From assembly GCA_029781825.1 (NCBI GenBank), contig JAKOVY010000112.1:1-64000 (forward strand): a DNA stretch of 64,000 bases. Direction: 5' to 3'. The DNA comes from Bacillota bacterium. GTDB taxonomy: Bacteria; Bacillota; Syntrophomonadia; Syntrophomonadales; DTU052. The notes under the pieces were generated by a model. It did not search any database, was not told the DNA's origin, and was given only the letters and a program-made list of their open reading frames with translations. Below, piece after piece: positions 7,467 to 14,702 of the stretch; within the stretch, counting starts at the first letter, position 1, and every line of letters starts with the position of its first letter. Both the position numbers and the translations under genes were made by a program.

Positions 7467-9074
7467 ATGAACCCTTTGATAATTGCCTATGATGTGGGAA
7501 CGACCGGGATCAAAACCTGCGTTTACGAGGTAGCGGATACCATAAGGTTGCTGGCCAGTGATATGGAAGTCTATGAACTGCATGTTCTGGACAACGGCGG
7601 GGCCGAGCAGGAGCCTTACGACTGGTGGCATGCCATGTGCAGCACCACCAGGAAGGTACTGCTCAAAAACAGCATAGCCCCCAACCGGATAAAGGGCATA
7701 TCGTTCTGTGCCCAGATGCAGGGGCTGGTCCTGGTGGATCGCGAAGGGGAACCCGTGCGCCGAGCCATGAGCTATATGGACAACCGGGCCCAAAAGCAGT
7801 TCAAAGATGGCATGGCTCACGGGCTGCAGATCGCGGGGGTCAATGTGTTCAAGCTCTTGAAATCCCTCCGCATCACGGGAGCGGTTGCGGCCAGTGTAAA
7901 GGACCCGGTATGGAAATACAAATGGGTGGAAGCGAACGAGCCTGAGCTGTTCGAGAGGGTTCATAAATGGCTGGACGTTAAAGAGTTCCTGATCGCCAGG
8001 TGTACGGACCAGTTTGTGATGACCGAGGACAGCGCCTTCGCTACGCTCCTCTATGACACCCGCCCGGGGCGAAAGTGTTTCAGCCCGGAGATATGCAGGA
8101 TGCTGGGCGTCAACATGCAACACCTGCCGCGGATAGTTCGCTCCACCGACATGGTAGGGGGGCTGACGGCCAGGGCTGCGGCGGAGCTGGGCTTGGATGA
8201 AGGAACCCCGGTATTCGGCGGAGGAGGGGACGCTTCCTTGATCGGGGTGGGAGCGGGAGCCGTAGACCTGGGCAGCACTCACGCCTATTTGGGGACTTCC
8301 GGCTGGATCTCAACTGTGGTCGACCGCCAGATCGTCGACACCGGCAGCATGATCGCTTCGATAGTAGGTGCTGATCCCAGGTACTTCAACTACTTTGCCG
8401 AGCTGGAGACGGCCGGCAAGTGCCTGGAATGGGTTAAGGACCACCTGGCACTGGATGAGATCAGCATTTACCTGGAGAAGAAACAGGTCGACGAGGGTCC
8501 GGAGGCGGTTTATCGAAACCTGTATGATTACATGATGGATGCCATAAAGCACGTACCGGCCGGCAGCAACGGCGTCATATTCACCCCCTGGCTGCACGGC
8601 AACCGGTGTCCCTTCGAAGACCCCTACGCCCGGGGTATGTTTTTCAACATCAGCATCGAGACCGGAAAGTCGGACATGATCCACGCCGTATTGGAAGGGG
8701 TTTGCTACCATCTGCGCTGGCAGCTGGAGTCACAGGAGAAAAAGGTCAAGACTTCGGAAGTGATCAGGCTGGTCGGCGGCGGGGCTCTGGCTCCTCTTAC
8801 CTGCCAGACCTTGGCCGACGTGCTGGGACGGGAGATAGAGACCGTGGAAAACCCGCAGAATGTGGGTGCGGTCGGGGCGGTGGCGGTAGCGGCCGTGGGT
8901 CTCGGGATCATCAGTGAGCTCAGTGATGTGAAGAGCCTGATAAAGGTAACCGGACGGTACACGCCCAATCGGAACACCCGGGAGGTCCATGACCGGAATT
9001 TTAAGGCTTTCAAGGCCCTCTACCGGAATAACCGCAGACTTTTCGGTTTATTAAACAATGCCTCAAAAACCTGA
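7467..9074 (+). CDS. FGGY-family carbohydrate kinase
   Basis: A 535-residue kinase of the xylulokinase/glycerol kinase superfamily. It has the N-terminal phosphate loop YDVGTTGIKTCVYE, the substrate-region CAQMQGLVLVD, the catalytic-aspartate region GGGGDASLIGVGAGA and the C-terminal nucleotide site VRLVGGGALAPL. ATG 7467 lies six bases after GGGAGGGGAG. It follows the TetR gene by 103 bases on the same strand and may be co-transcribed. No isomerase, dehydrogenase or transporter adjoins it, so the sugar or polyol is unknown. The tandem aldolase nearby could act on its phosphorylated product. Confidence 0.85.
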   Translation: MNPLIIAYDVGTTGIKTCVYEVADTIRLLASDMEVYELHVLDNGGAEQEPYDWWHAMCSTTRKVLLKNSIAPNRIKGISFCAQMQGLVLVDREGEPVRRAMSYMDNRAQKQFKDGMAHGLQIAGVNVFKLLKSLRITGAVAASVKDPVWKYKWVEANEPELFERVHKWLDVKEFLIARCTDQFVMTEDSAFATLLYDTRPGRKCFSPEICRMLGVNMQHLPRIVRSTDMVGGLTARAAAELGLDEGTPVFGGGGDASLIGVGAGAVDLGSTHAYLGTSGWISTVVDRQIVDTGSMIASIVGADPRYFNYFAELETAGKCLEWVKDHLALDEISIYLEKKQVDEGPEAVYRNLYDYMMDAIKHVPAGSNGVIFTPWLHGNRCPFEDPYARGMFFNISIETGKSDMIHAVLEGVCYHLRWQLESQEKKVKTSEVIRLVGGGALAPLTCQTLADVLGREIETVENPQNVGAVGAVAVAAVGLGIISELSDVKSLIKVTGRYTPNRNTREVHDRNFKAFKALYRNNRRLFGLLNNASKT

Positions 9075-9099
9075 ATGCCCCCTGTAAGCCGGGTGGGAC

Positions 9100-9193
9100 G
9101 GATGGTCCCAATACATTGATGTTCGCCGAAGAAAACGGATCGCACTGGACCCAGCTTTTTCAGGTATGGCCCCAATACAATGATGGTTCGCCG
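9100..9193. repeat. Twin direct repeat, period 64
   Basis: ATGGTCCCAATACATTGATG (from 9102) recurs as ATGGCCCCAATACAATGATG (from 9166), and both copies continue into GTTCGCCG. Copies are about 29 and 31 bases with roughly 35 bases between. The first copy begins 26 bases after the kinase stop codon. It fills most of the 214-base gap before the dGTPase-like gene, where I see no other feature. Confidence 0.75.
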
Positions 9194-9288
9194 CCTGCAG
9201 GAGCATGAGCAGCCAGGAGCACAGCTCGCTGGTCAGCTTCATGCGAGGGGGCGGCAGATATCAGATTGAAAAAACCGCCTCTTCTGCC

Positions 9289-10476
9289 TTAAGTTATTTC
9301 CCGGCCGAATTTCTGGGGCAGAAAGAGGCTGGTGTAAGTATCCATGAAGTAGTCATCGGTCATGCCGGCAATGTAGTCCGCTACTATGCGCGCCGGAGGC
9401 GTGTTTTCTATATACTTGGGGCACATGCCATCGAGGAAATCGTAAAATATGGGGGAGGATTTTTCATTTCCCTTGACGTGTTCCAGCAGAGCCTTGAACA
9501 GCTGGCGGAACATCGACCTGATCTTGGCATCCTGAGATTGTTTGAGCGGTGATAAGTAAATGTACCGGTAATTGAAATCCCTGAGCTCGTGCAGGGCGCC
9601 GACAATCTCGGGGGAGAATACCAGGTACGGTTTTCCCAGGCTGTGCTGCACCAGGTCCCGTATCAGCCGGTCAATGATCTCGCGGTTGGTGTTTCCCAGC
9701 ACCCTTGCAACGTGCTCGGGCACCTGGTCCCGGGTAATCAGCTTTACGATAATGGCATCTTCGATGTCGCGGCCGATGTAGGCAATAACGTCGGATATCC
9801 TGACTACGCATCCTTCCAGCGTGTACGGCTTAATGTCTTTGCCGAAGTCCTTTTCCGTCCACAGTTTTTCATACTCGAGCTGAAAGTCCTCGAAGGTCTT
9901 TTTCGGGGCGGGGACGTACTGCTCGGAGATGGCCTCCCCGTTGTGGCACAGAATCCCGTCCAGAACCTGCAGAGTAAGGTTTAAGCCCTCTCCGCCCTTT
10001 TCCAGTTCCTGCAGGCACCGCACGCTTTGTGCATTGTGCCGGAAGTATCCTATCCCCATTTCCTCGCAGATTTCGTTCAGATATCGTTCGCCGTCGTGTC
10101 CGAATGGGGTGTGCCCAATGTCGTGACCCAGGGCGATGGCTTCGATCAGATCCTCGTTGAGCCGCAAAAATCGCCCAATCGTGCGAGCGATTTTGGATAC
10201 CAGCTGCACATGCAGGACCCGGTGAGTTATGTGGTCGTTCTCAAACAGGAAGAAAACCTGGGTTTTGTCTATGTAACGGCTGTAGGCGAGGGAATGGATT
10301 ATCCGATCGGTATCATGATAGTATGCAGGCCTGATGTTCTCGGAGTCAGGGATTGGTTCCGGGCGCAGACGTTCCGCGGCACTGCTGAGACATGCGTAAG
10401 GACTAAGGGTCAACTGCTCTCTCTTTTCATTGTTCGCAACAATTGATTTCTCCCATGCAGACAGCAGCAGAATCAC
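9289..10476 (-). CDS. dGTPase-like HD-domain triphosphohydrolase
   Basis: A 395-residue HD-superfamily enzyme. The metal site is visible as THRVLHVQLVSK (first histidine) and ALGHDIGHTPFGHDGE (HD and following histidines), and a downstream RISDVIAYIGRD supplies the last aspartate. The family hydrolyses dNTPs, classically dGTP, to nucleoside and triphosphate. The start is uncertain: the GTG at 10476 abuts a GGGGA run with almost no spacing. It is the last gene of a minus-strand purine salvage group, which fits a role in purine nucleotide turnover. Confidence 0.85.
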   Translation of the reverse strand: MILLLSAWEKSIVANNEKREQLTLSPYACLSSAAERLRPEPIPDSENIRPAYYHDTDRIIHSLAYSRYIDKTQVFFLFENDHITHRVLHVQLVSKIARTIGRFLRLNEDLIEAIALGHDIGHTPFGHDGERYLNEICEEMGIGYFRHNAQSVRCLQELEKGGEGLNLTLQVLDGILCHNGEAISEQYVPAPKKTFEDFQLEYEKLWTEKDFGKDIKPYTLEGCVVRISDVIAYIGRDIEDAIIVKLITRDQVPEHVARVLGNTNREIIDRLIRDLVQHSLGKPYLVFSPEIVGALHELRDFNYRYIYLSPLKQSQDAKIRSMFRQLFKALLEHVKGNEKSSPIFYDFLDGMCPKYIENTPPARIVADYIAGMTDDYFMDTYTSLFLPQKFGREIT

Positions 10477-10480
10477 TCCC

Positions 10481-10582
10481 CAACGCTGAATTTTTTATGA
10501 TCCTACCTCATATCAGCGTTGTTAACCAGATGGTTATGGGGAGAACAAGCAACAAGTGAACCGTCTCGCTTGTTGCTTGTTC
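10481..10582. repeat. Two perfect inverted repeats between phosphoribosyltransferase and dGTPase-like genes
   Basis: CAACGCTGA (10481-10489) pairs with TCAGCGTTG (10513-10521). Independently, GAACAAGCAACAAG (10543-10556) pairs perfectly with CTTGTTGCTTGTTC (10569-10582), a 14-base stem with a 12-base loop. Neither is followed by a T-run on either strand, so they are not clear intrinsic terminators. They may be RNA processing or stabilising stems or protein sites. Confidence 0.7.
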
Positions 10583-10588
10583 ACAAAC

Positions 10589-11140
10589 TTATGAATAAAA
10601 CAAGGGCAAAACCTCGAGGAAAATGATGTCCTTGTTTTTCGCCGCATCCCCCTCGGCCAGGATGGCCGCTTTGGCGACCACCGTTCCACCCGCTTTTTCG
10701 ACCAGCCTGGCAACAGCGTTGACTGATTCCCCGGTGCTGATCACATCATCCACGATTGCTACCCGGCGGTTTCTAATCTGCCTGATATCTTCGCCGTTCA
10801 AAGACAGGATTTGGGTCTTCTGGGTGGTGATAGAGTTGACTTCTTCTATTACCGGGTTCTCCATGTATGATTTGATGCTCTTGCGGGCCACAATGTAGTT
10901 TTTCATGCCCAGCAGCCGCGAAATCTCAAAAGCCAGCGGTATTCCCTTGGCTTCGGCCGTTACCAGCACGTCAAAGGGAGGCATCTTTTTAATCAGTTCC
11001 GGGGCTACCCGGCATACCAGTTCGGTGTCGCCCAGAATGACAAAGCTGGCTATGCTCACATGTTCATTGATGGCAACGATCGGCAGATAACGGGTGAGCC
11101 CGGCAATCTCCAGCTTATAGGTTTTCTGTTCGGTTGACAT
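10589..11140 (-). CDS. Purine phosphoribosyltransferase (adenine/xanthine PRT-like)
   Basis: A 183-residue type I phosphoribosyltransferase with the PRPP-binding motif VAIVDDVISTGES (about residues 126-138) and the flexible-loop region RKSIKSYM. It makes a purine nucleotide from base and PRPP. The sequence is closest in look to adenine/xanthine PRTs, but base specificity cannot be fixed here. Start ATG follows CGAGGT by seven bases. It lies 42 bases downstream of the purine permease gene in the same minus-strand group as adenine deaminase. Confidence 0.85.
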   Translation of the reverse strand: MSTEQKTYKLEIAGLTRYLPIVAINEHVSIASFVILGDTELVCRVAPELIKKMPPFDVLVTAEAKGIPLAFEISRLLGMKNYIVARKSIKSYMENPVIEEVNSITTQKTQILSLNGEDIRQIRNRRVAIVDDVISTGESVNAVARLVEKAGGTVVAKAAILAEGDAAKNKDIIFLEVLPLFYS

Positions 11141-11182
11141 ACTGATTACCTCGTGTTCATTAAGACTGTCGGAGACTGATCG

Positions 11183-12268
11183 CTACATGATTAGTTGGGT
11201 CAGTATCCCTGCCAGCATTCCGATGAAGGGATCCGATATGGCGGTTATGACGAAGGTGATGATGCCCACCATATTCCCGTCCTGCACGGCAGCGACCAGA
11301 TTTTCCGGTATAACAATTATAGCACCAATTATGAACAGATACCCGGCAGTTGCCCCGATGGGGATGAGTTTTCCGATCTTCGGCAGCAGGAACAGCAGAA
11401 GGATGAAGGCCATGATGGCCATAAACGCAATACCGGCGTTTACCGGATTGTCAGCCACCGCGGTAATAGACACGATGGGGGACAGCGGAGCGCCGCCGAA
11501 CAGGGAGCTGACCGCCTGTGAAAGACCGGACATGATCGTCAGCTTATCCACATGGAACTCAGCGTTGGCCATCGAAGCGGTGATGGCGCCGTAACTGATA
11601 AAGGTGCCTATTTGCAGGGCGATTACGGCCAGTACCGCTTTCCAGATGCGCCAGGAGTTGAGAATCGGGGTCTGCAGTTGGAGCTGTTTTTTTACGTTGT
11701 CCCAGAAGGAGCGGGGAGCGTCGTCATCCTCCTCGATGATTTCCTCTTCCGGTTGGTTGAAATCTTTTTTGATCAGGTGGTGTACCAGGGTTCCCACTAT
11801 CAGAGACACTACTACGGTGTAGGCCAGGTTTTCGGTCAGGAACCATACCGGCAGTGCGGAGATGAATGATCCTACACCGGCTTTTATGCTGTCGCGGGCG
11901 ATGTCGATGCTGGTCCTGACCAGGATGACCCCGACTCCGGCCAGCATACCGGCCAGGATAATCTCGCCTATATAATCAACAATGGCCCCCAGCAGTCCCA
12001 GAATACCGAGCACCGTCATGACCACGCCGCAAAGCAGGACAATCGATATCCGTTCCCGGAGGTTTTTCCCCATACTCCCGGCCAGGACTATGGTTTCCGC
12101 CTGGAACGATATCGGGGTGACCAGTCCCCAGACCAGTGCCAGAAAAGCGGCCAGGGCAAATGCTATGCCGGTGGGAAACGCTAGAAATCCGTAATAAAGG
12201 GCGATTAAACCTGAAGCAATAGCGTCAGCAAGTGCTCCAATAACGCTGACGAAATCCTGCGGTGACAT
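11183..12268 (-). CDS. NCS2-like purine permease
   Basis: A 361-residue integral membrane protein with about 10-12 hydrophobic segments and an acidic cytoplasmic loop (EEEIIEEDDD near residue 190). The segment SLFGGAPLSPIVSITAV is characteristic of the guanine/hypoxanthine branch of the nucleobase-cation symporters. It is flanked by adenine deaminase upstream and a purine phosphoribosyltransferase downstream, so it likely brings in hypoxanthine, guanine or adenine for salvage. It is somewhat shorter than typical family members (about 430 residues). Confidence 0.8.
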   Translation of the reverse strand: MSPQDFVSVIGALADAIASGLIALYYGFLAFPTGIAFALAAFLALVWGLVTPISFQAETIVLAGSMGKNLRERISIVLLCGVVMTVLGILGLLGAIVDYIGEIILAGMLAGVGVILVRTSIDIARDSIKAGVGSFISALPVWFLTENLAYTVVVSLIVGTLVHHLIKKDFNQPEEEIIEEDDDAPRSFWDNVKKQLQLQTPILNSWRIWKAVLAVIALQIGTFISYGAITASMANAEFHVDKLTIMSGLSQAVSSLFGGAPLSPIVSITAVADNPVNAGIAFMAIMAFILLLFLLPKIGKLIPIGATAGYLFIIGAIIVIPENLVAAVQDGNMVGIITFVITAISDPFIGMLAGILTQLIM

Positions 12269-12338
12269 CAGTGCCGATCATCCTTTCCATATTATTTTTC
12301 ATAATTTGGCCTTCAAGATGATTGCCGTTATCAGGGCC

Positions 12339-14102
12339 CTATTCGAGCAGCAAAGGAACGAACTGACCGGAAAGGGCATCCACCAATCCGCGGTTGGTGA
12401 TTTTCAACTCCGGAATAACCGCACAGGTAAGCAGCAGAGACAAGTCAAAAGAAGGATTGTCCTGCTTGCTTCCCATATCCCACAGTCTTTGGTGCAGTTC
12501 CCTGAACTGCCGCTGCAGCTCCCGCGGCTCGATATTGCTCATAATACCGGCGATGGGCAGGCTTACCTTGGCAATTACCTGGCCGTCGGCGGCAAACACT
12601 ATACCGCCCTGCATTTGCCTAATGGTGTTAACCACCAGGGCCATGTCTTCATCGCTGCTGCCGACTACCACCAGGTTTTGACTGTCCTGACCCACGCTGC
12701 CGCCGAAAGCGCCCTTCTTCAGCCCGAACCCCCTGACTATTCCCAGGGCATGGTTTCCGCCCTTGCGGTAACGGTCGAATACCGCCACCTTCAACAGATC
12801 GCGGCTTACATCCGTCTGCAGGAGACCGTTTACTACCGGGAGTTTCTCATGTTCTTCGCGGGTGGCCACCGTTCCGGCAATTATGGTCATTACCCGCACC
12901 TCTGCCTCACCGGAAGCAATGGGTGCTTTTATCTGGAAGGCCTCGGGGGAAACCTCGCCCATTTTCACGGTGTTGAGCACCTCGCGCGGATGATTGTACG
13001 GCGGGACCGAGTAAGTCTCGGGATCAAATTTCTTCCCGCCGAGGAAGACCGCTTCCACATCAAAGTTTTGCAGGTCGGAAACGAGAACCAGATCGGCTCT
13101 CCTGCCGGGGGCGATGGAACCGATGCGGTGGTCAACCCCGTAAGCCCGGGCCACGTTGATGGTAGCCATTTGAATGGCGGTAATCGGATCTACGCCTTCA
13201 GAGACGATAGCCTGCAGGGCTCGGTTCATGTGGCCTTTGTCGAGTATGTCGTCCAGGAATATACAGCCGTCGGTGGACAGGAGAACGTTGGTGGTATCGG
13301 GCAGGGCTTCCACCAGATCACCGGCCCGCACCGGCTCTTGAAGCGATCCCCGCCGAAGGATTATTCTCATGCCCAGCCGGTATTTTTCCAGCATCTCCGG
13401 GAGCGATACGGATTCGTGGTCGGTAAGGATACCTGCCGCAATATAGGCCTGCAGATCATCGCCCACCAGCTCCGGACAATGTCCGTCAATGCGAAGATTC
13501 TGCTCCCGGCTCCAGGCCAGTATCGACATGATTTCCGGTTCCTGATCCAGAACCCGGTTAAAGTCCATGGTTTCCGCAATCCCCCATGCGTTTGGCAGGC
13601 GCATAGCATCCTGCACATCTTTCAGGGTCATCTCGGCACCCGCTTCCTCCAGGGTGGGGGTCCCAGGAACACAGGGGGGTATCATGAGAATAACGTTCAG
13701 AGGAGTCTGAGCCAGTTCCAGGGCGAAGCTGTGCATGCACTCGATCCCCGCATTGCACACATCGTGCATATCGAGAACGGCCGCAGTGGTACCGTGGGCT
13801 AAAATCGTTTTCACAAAAGGAATCGGAGACATGAAGGACATCTCAATATGGCAGTGGGCGTCGATCAATCCGGGAATCAGGTACTTCCCTCCGGCATCGA
13901 AAACGGCGGCTGCCGGGCGCGGTTTATCCGGATCAGGTTTTCCCACCCAGGCGATGGTACCCGCCCCTATGGCTACCTCCGCGTCCTCAATCTGCTTGGT
14001 AAACACATTTACCACCCGGGCATTGCGGATGAGCAGGTCCGCCGGCGCCTTGCCCCGGGCTATGTCCATGATTAAAGCCAAGTCTTTGGTCTTCAAAATC
14101 AT
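12339..14102 (-). CDS. ade: Adenine deaminase
   Basis: An amidohydrolase of 587 residues from the ATG at 14102. The metal-binding DAHCHIEMSFMSP, the Ade-type IPPCVPGTP segment and the C-terminal Ade domain (VVVGSSDEDMALVVN) are all present. It converts adenine to hypoxanthine. The GGAGG at the start is only one base from ATG 14102 but seven bases from an in-frame TTG at 14096, so TTG may be the true start; a GTG at 14132 lacks a ribosome site. It leads a minus-strand group with purine permease, phosphoribosyltransferase and dGTPase-like genes. Confidence 0.92.
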   Translation of the reverse strand: MILKTKDLALIMDIARGKAPADLLIRNARVVNVFTKQIEDAEVAIGAGTIAWVGKPDPDKPRPAAAVFDAGGKYLIPGLIDAHCHIEMSFMSPIPFVKTILAHGTTAAVLDMHDVCNAGIECMHSFALELAQTPLNVILMIPPCVPGTPTLEEAGAEMTLKDVQDAMRLPNAWGIAETMDFNRVLDQEPEIMSILAWSREQNLRIDGHCPELVGDDLQAYIAAGILTDHESVSLPEMLEKYRLGMRIILRRGSLQEPVRAGDLVEALPDTTNVLLSTDGCIFLDDILDKGHMNRALQAIVSEGVDPITAIQMATINVARAYGVDHRIGSIAPGRRADLVLVSDLQNFDVEAVFLGGKKFDPETYSVPPYNHPREVLNTVKMGEVSPEAFQIKAPIASGEAEVRVMTIIAGTVATREEHEKLPVVNGLLQTDVSRDLLKVAVFDRYRKGGNHALGIVRGFGLKKGAFGGSVGQDSQNLVVVGSSDEDMALVVNTIRQMQGGIVFAADGQVIAKVSLPIAGIMSNIEPRELQRQFRELHQRLWDMGSKQDNPSFDLSLLLTCAVIPELKITNRGLVDALSGQFVPLLLE

Positions 14103-14232
14103 ACCTCCATCAAAATAGAAATTTGTCGTCACAGCAACCAGATGGCAGCAATTGTGCGACGCCGGAATTGGATGTTTTAAAAACCTTGAGTATATTTTTG
14201 CCGGATAACGAGTATGGTACTATCATTTTTGG

Positions 14233-14256
14233 CTTCCCGGAAGCTGCACCGGGAAG
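14233..14256. repeat. Perfect 8-bp inverted repeat in the ade/sigma-54 activator intergenic region
   Basis: CTTCCCGG (14233-14240) and CCGGGAAG (14249-14256) form a perfect stem with an eight-base loop, about 130 bases upstream of ade. It could be an operator or the base of a leader hairpin for the ade group. I found no purine riboswitch core here on either strand. Confidence 0.4.
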
Positions 14257-14497
14257 TGCCGGTTATTGACGATACATTCCAGGGCCGCACAGTCAGAGAT
14301 AATTCGACAAAATGGAATTGTATACCTTCCGGAACTTGATAAAAAAAATGAAGGTTTGAATTGCCTGGAGGTGTGGCGGCATGGCCGGGGCAAAAGTGCA
14401 AAAAAGCTTTTCCCAAAGAGCTTCATTAAGTGACTGAGAACCGGGCTCCGGACAAACTTTCAGGAAATTATAGTCGGTAGCGAGGCGGTGTAAAAGC

Positions 14498-14506
14498 TGA
14501 TATAAT
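14498..14506 (+). promoter_or_regulatory. Extended -10 promoter for the sigma-54 activator gene
   Basis: TGA followed by TATAAT (14501-14506) forms an extended -10 element. No strong -35 is visible. It would start a leader of about 190 bases containing the hairpin at 14520-14541 (GTGATTT/AAATCAC) and the terminator at 14581-14619, ahead of the activator gene. Confidence 0.5.
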
Positions 14507-14580
14507 GTGCGTGATTAAAGTGATTTAAGGCTAGAAATCACCCCCTTGTAAACAAATGGGATATTTCTTCATTACATAAA

Positions 14581-14619
14581 GCATAATTGCGCCCCAGGCG
14601 GCGGGGTTATGCCTTTTTT
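14581..14619 (+). terminator. Terminator-like hairpin in the activator leader
   Basis: GCATAA and CCCC on the left pair with GGGG and TTATGC on the right, with a five-base bulge, followed by CTTTTTTC. It lies 80 bases upstream of the activator ATG and downstream of the TGATATAAT promoter. It may attenuate the activator gene, or it may end a transcript from further left. Confidence 0.6.
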
Positions 14620-14702
14620 CTTGACGCAGGAATTGGGGGACGGGTGGCTTTCACAACAAACTACGAAACCATTAAATCTATCGCTGAGAGGTTGGACCCA
14701 AC

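Noticed and set aside
12306-13802. Long open frame of 498 codons on the plus strand
   Set aside because: It is antisense to adenine deaminase, has no recognisable domain, and reflects codon bias of the real gene.
14103-14500. Purine riboswitch upstream of ade
   Set aside because: Neither strand shows the conserved junction and loop segments of the purine aptamer.
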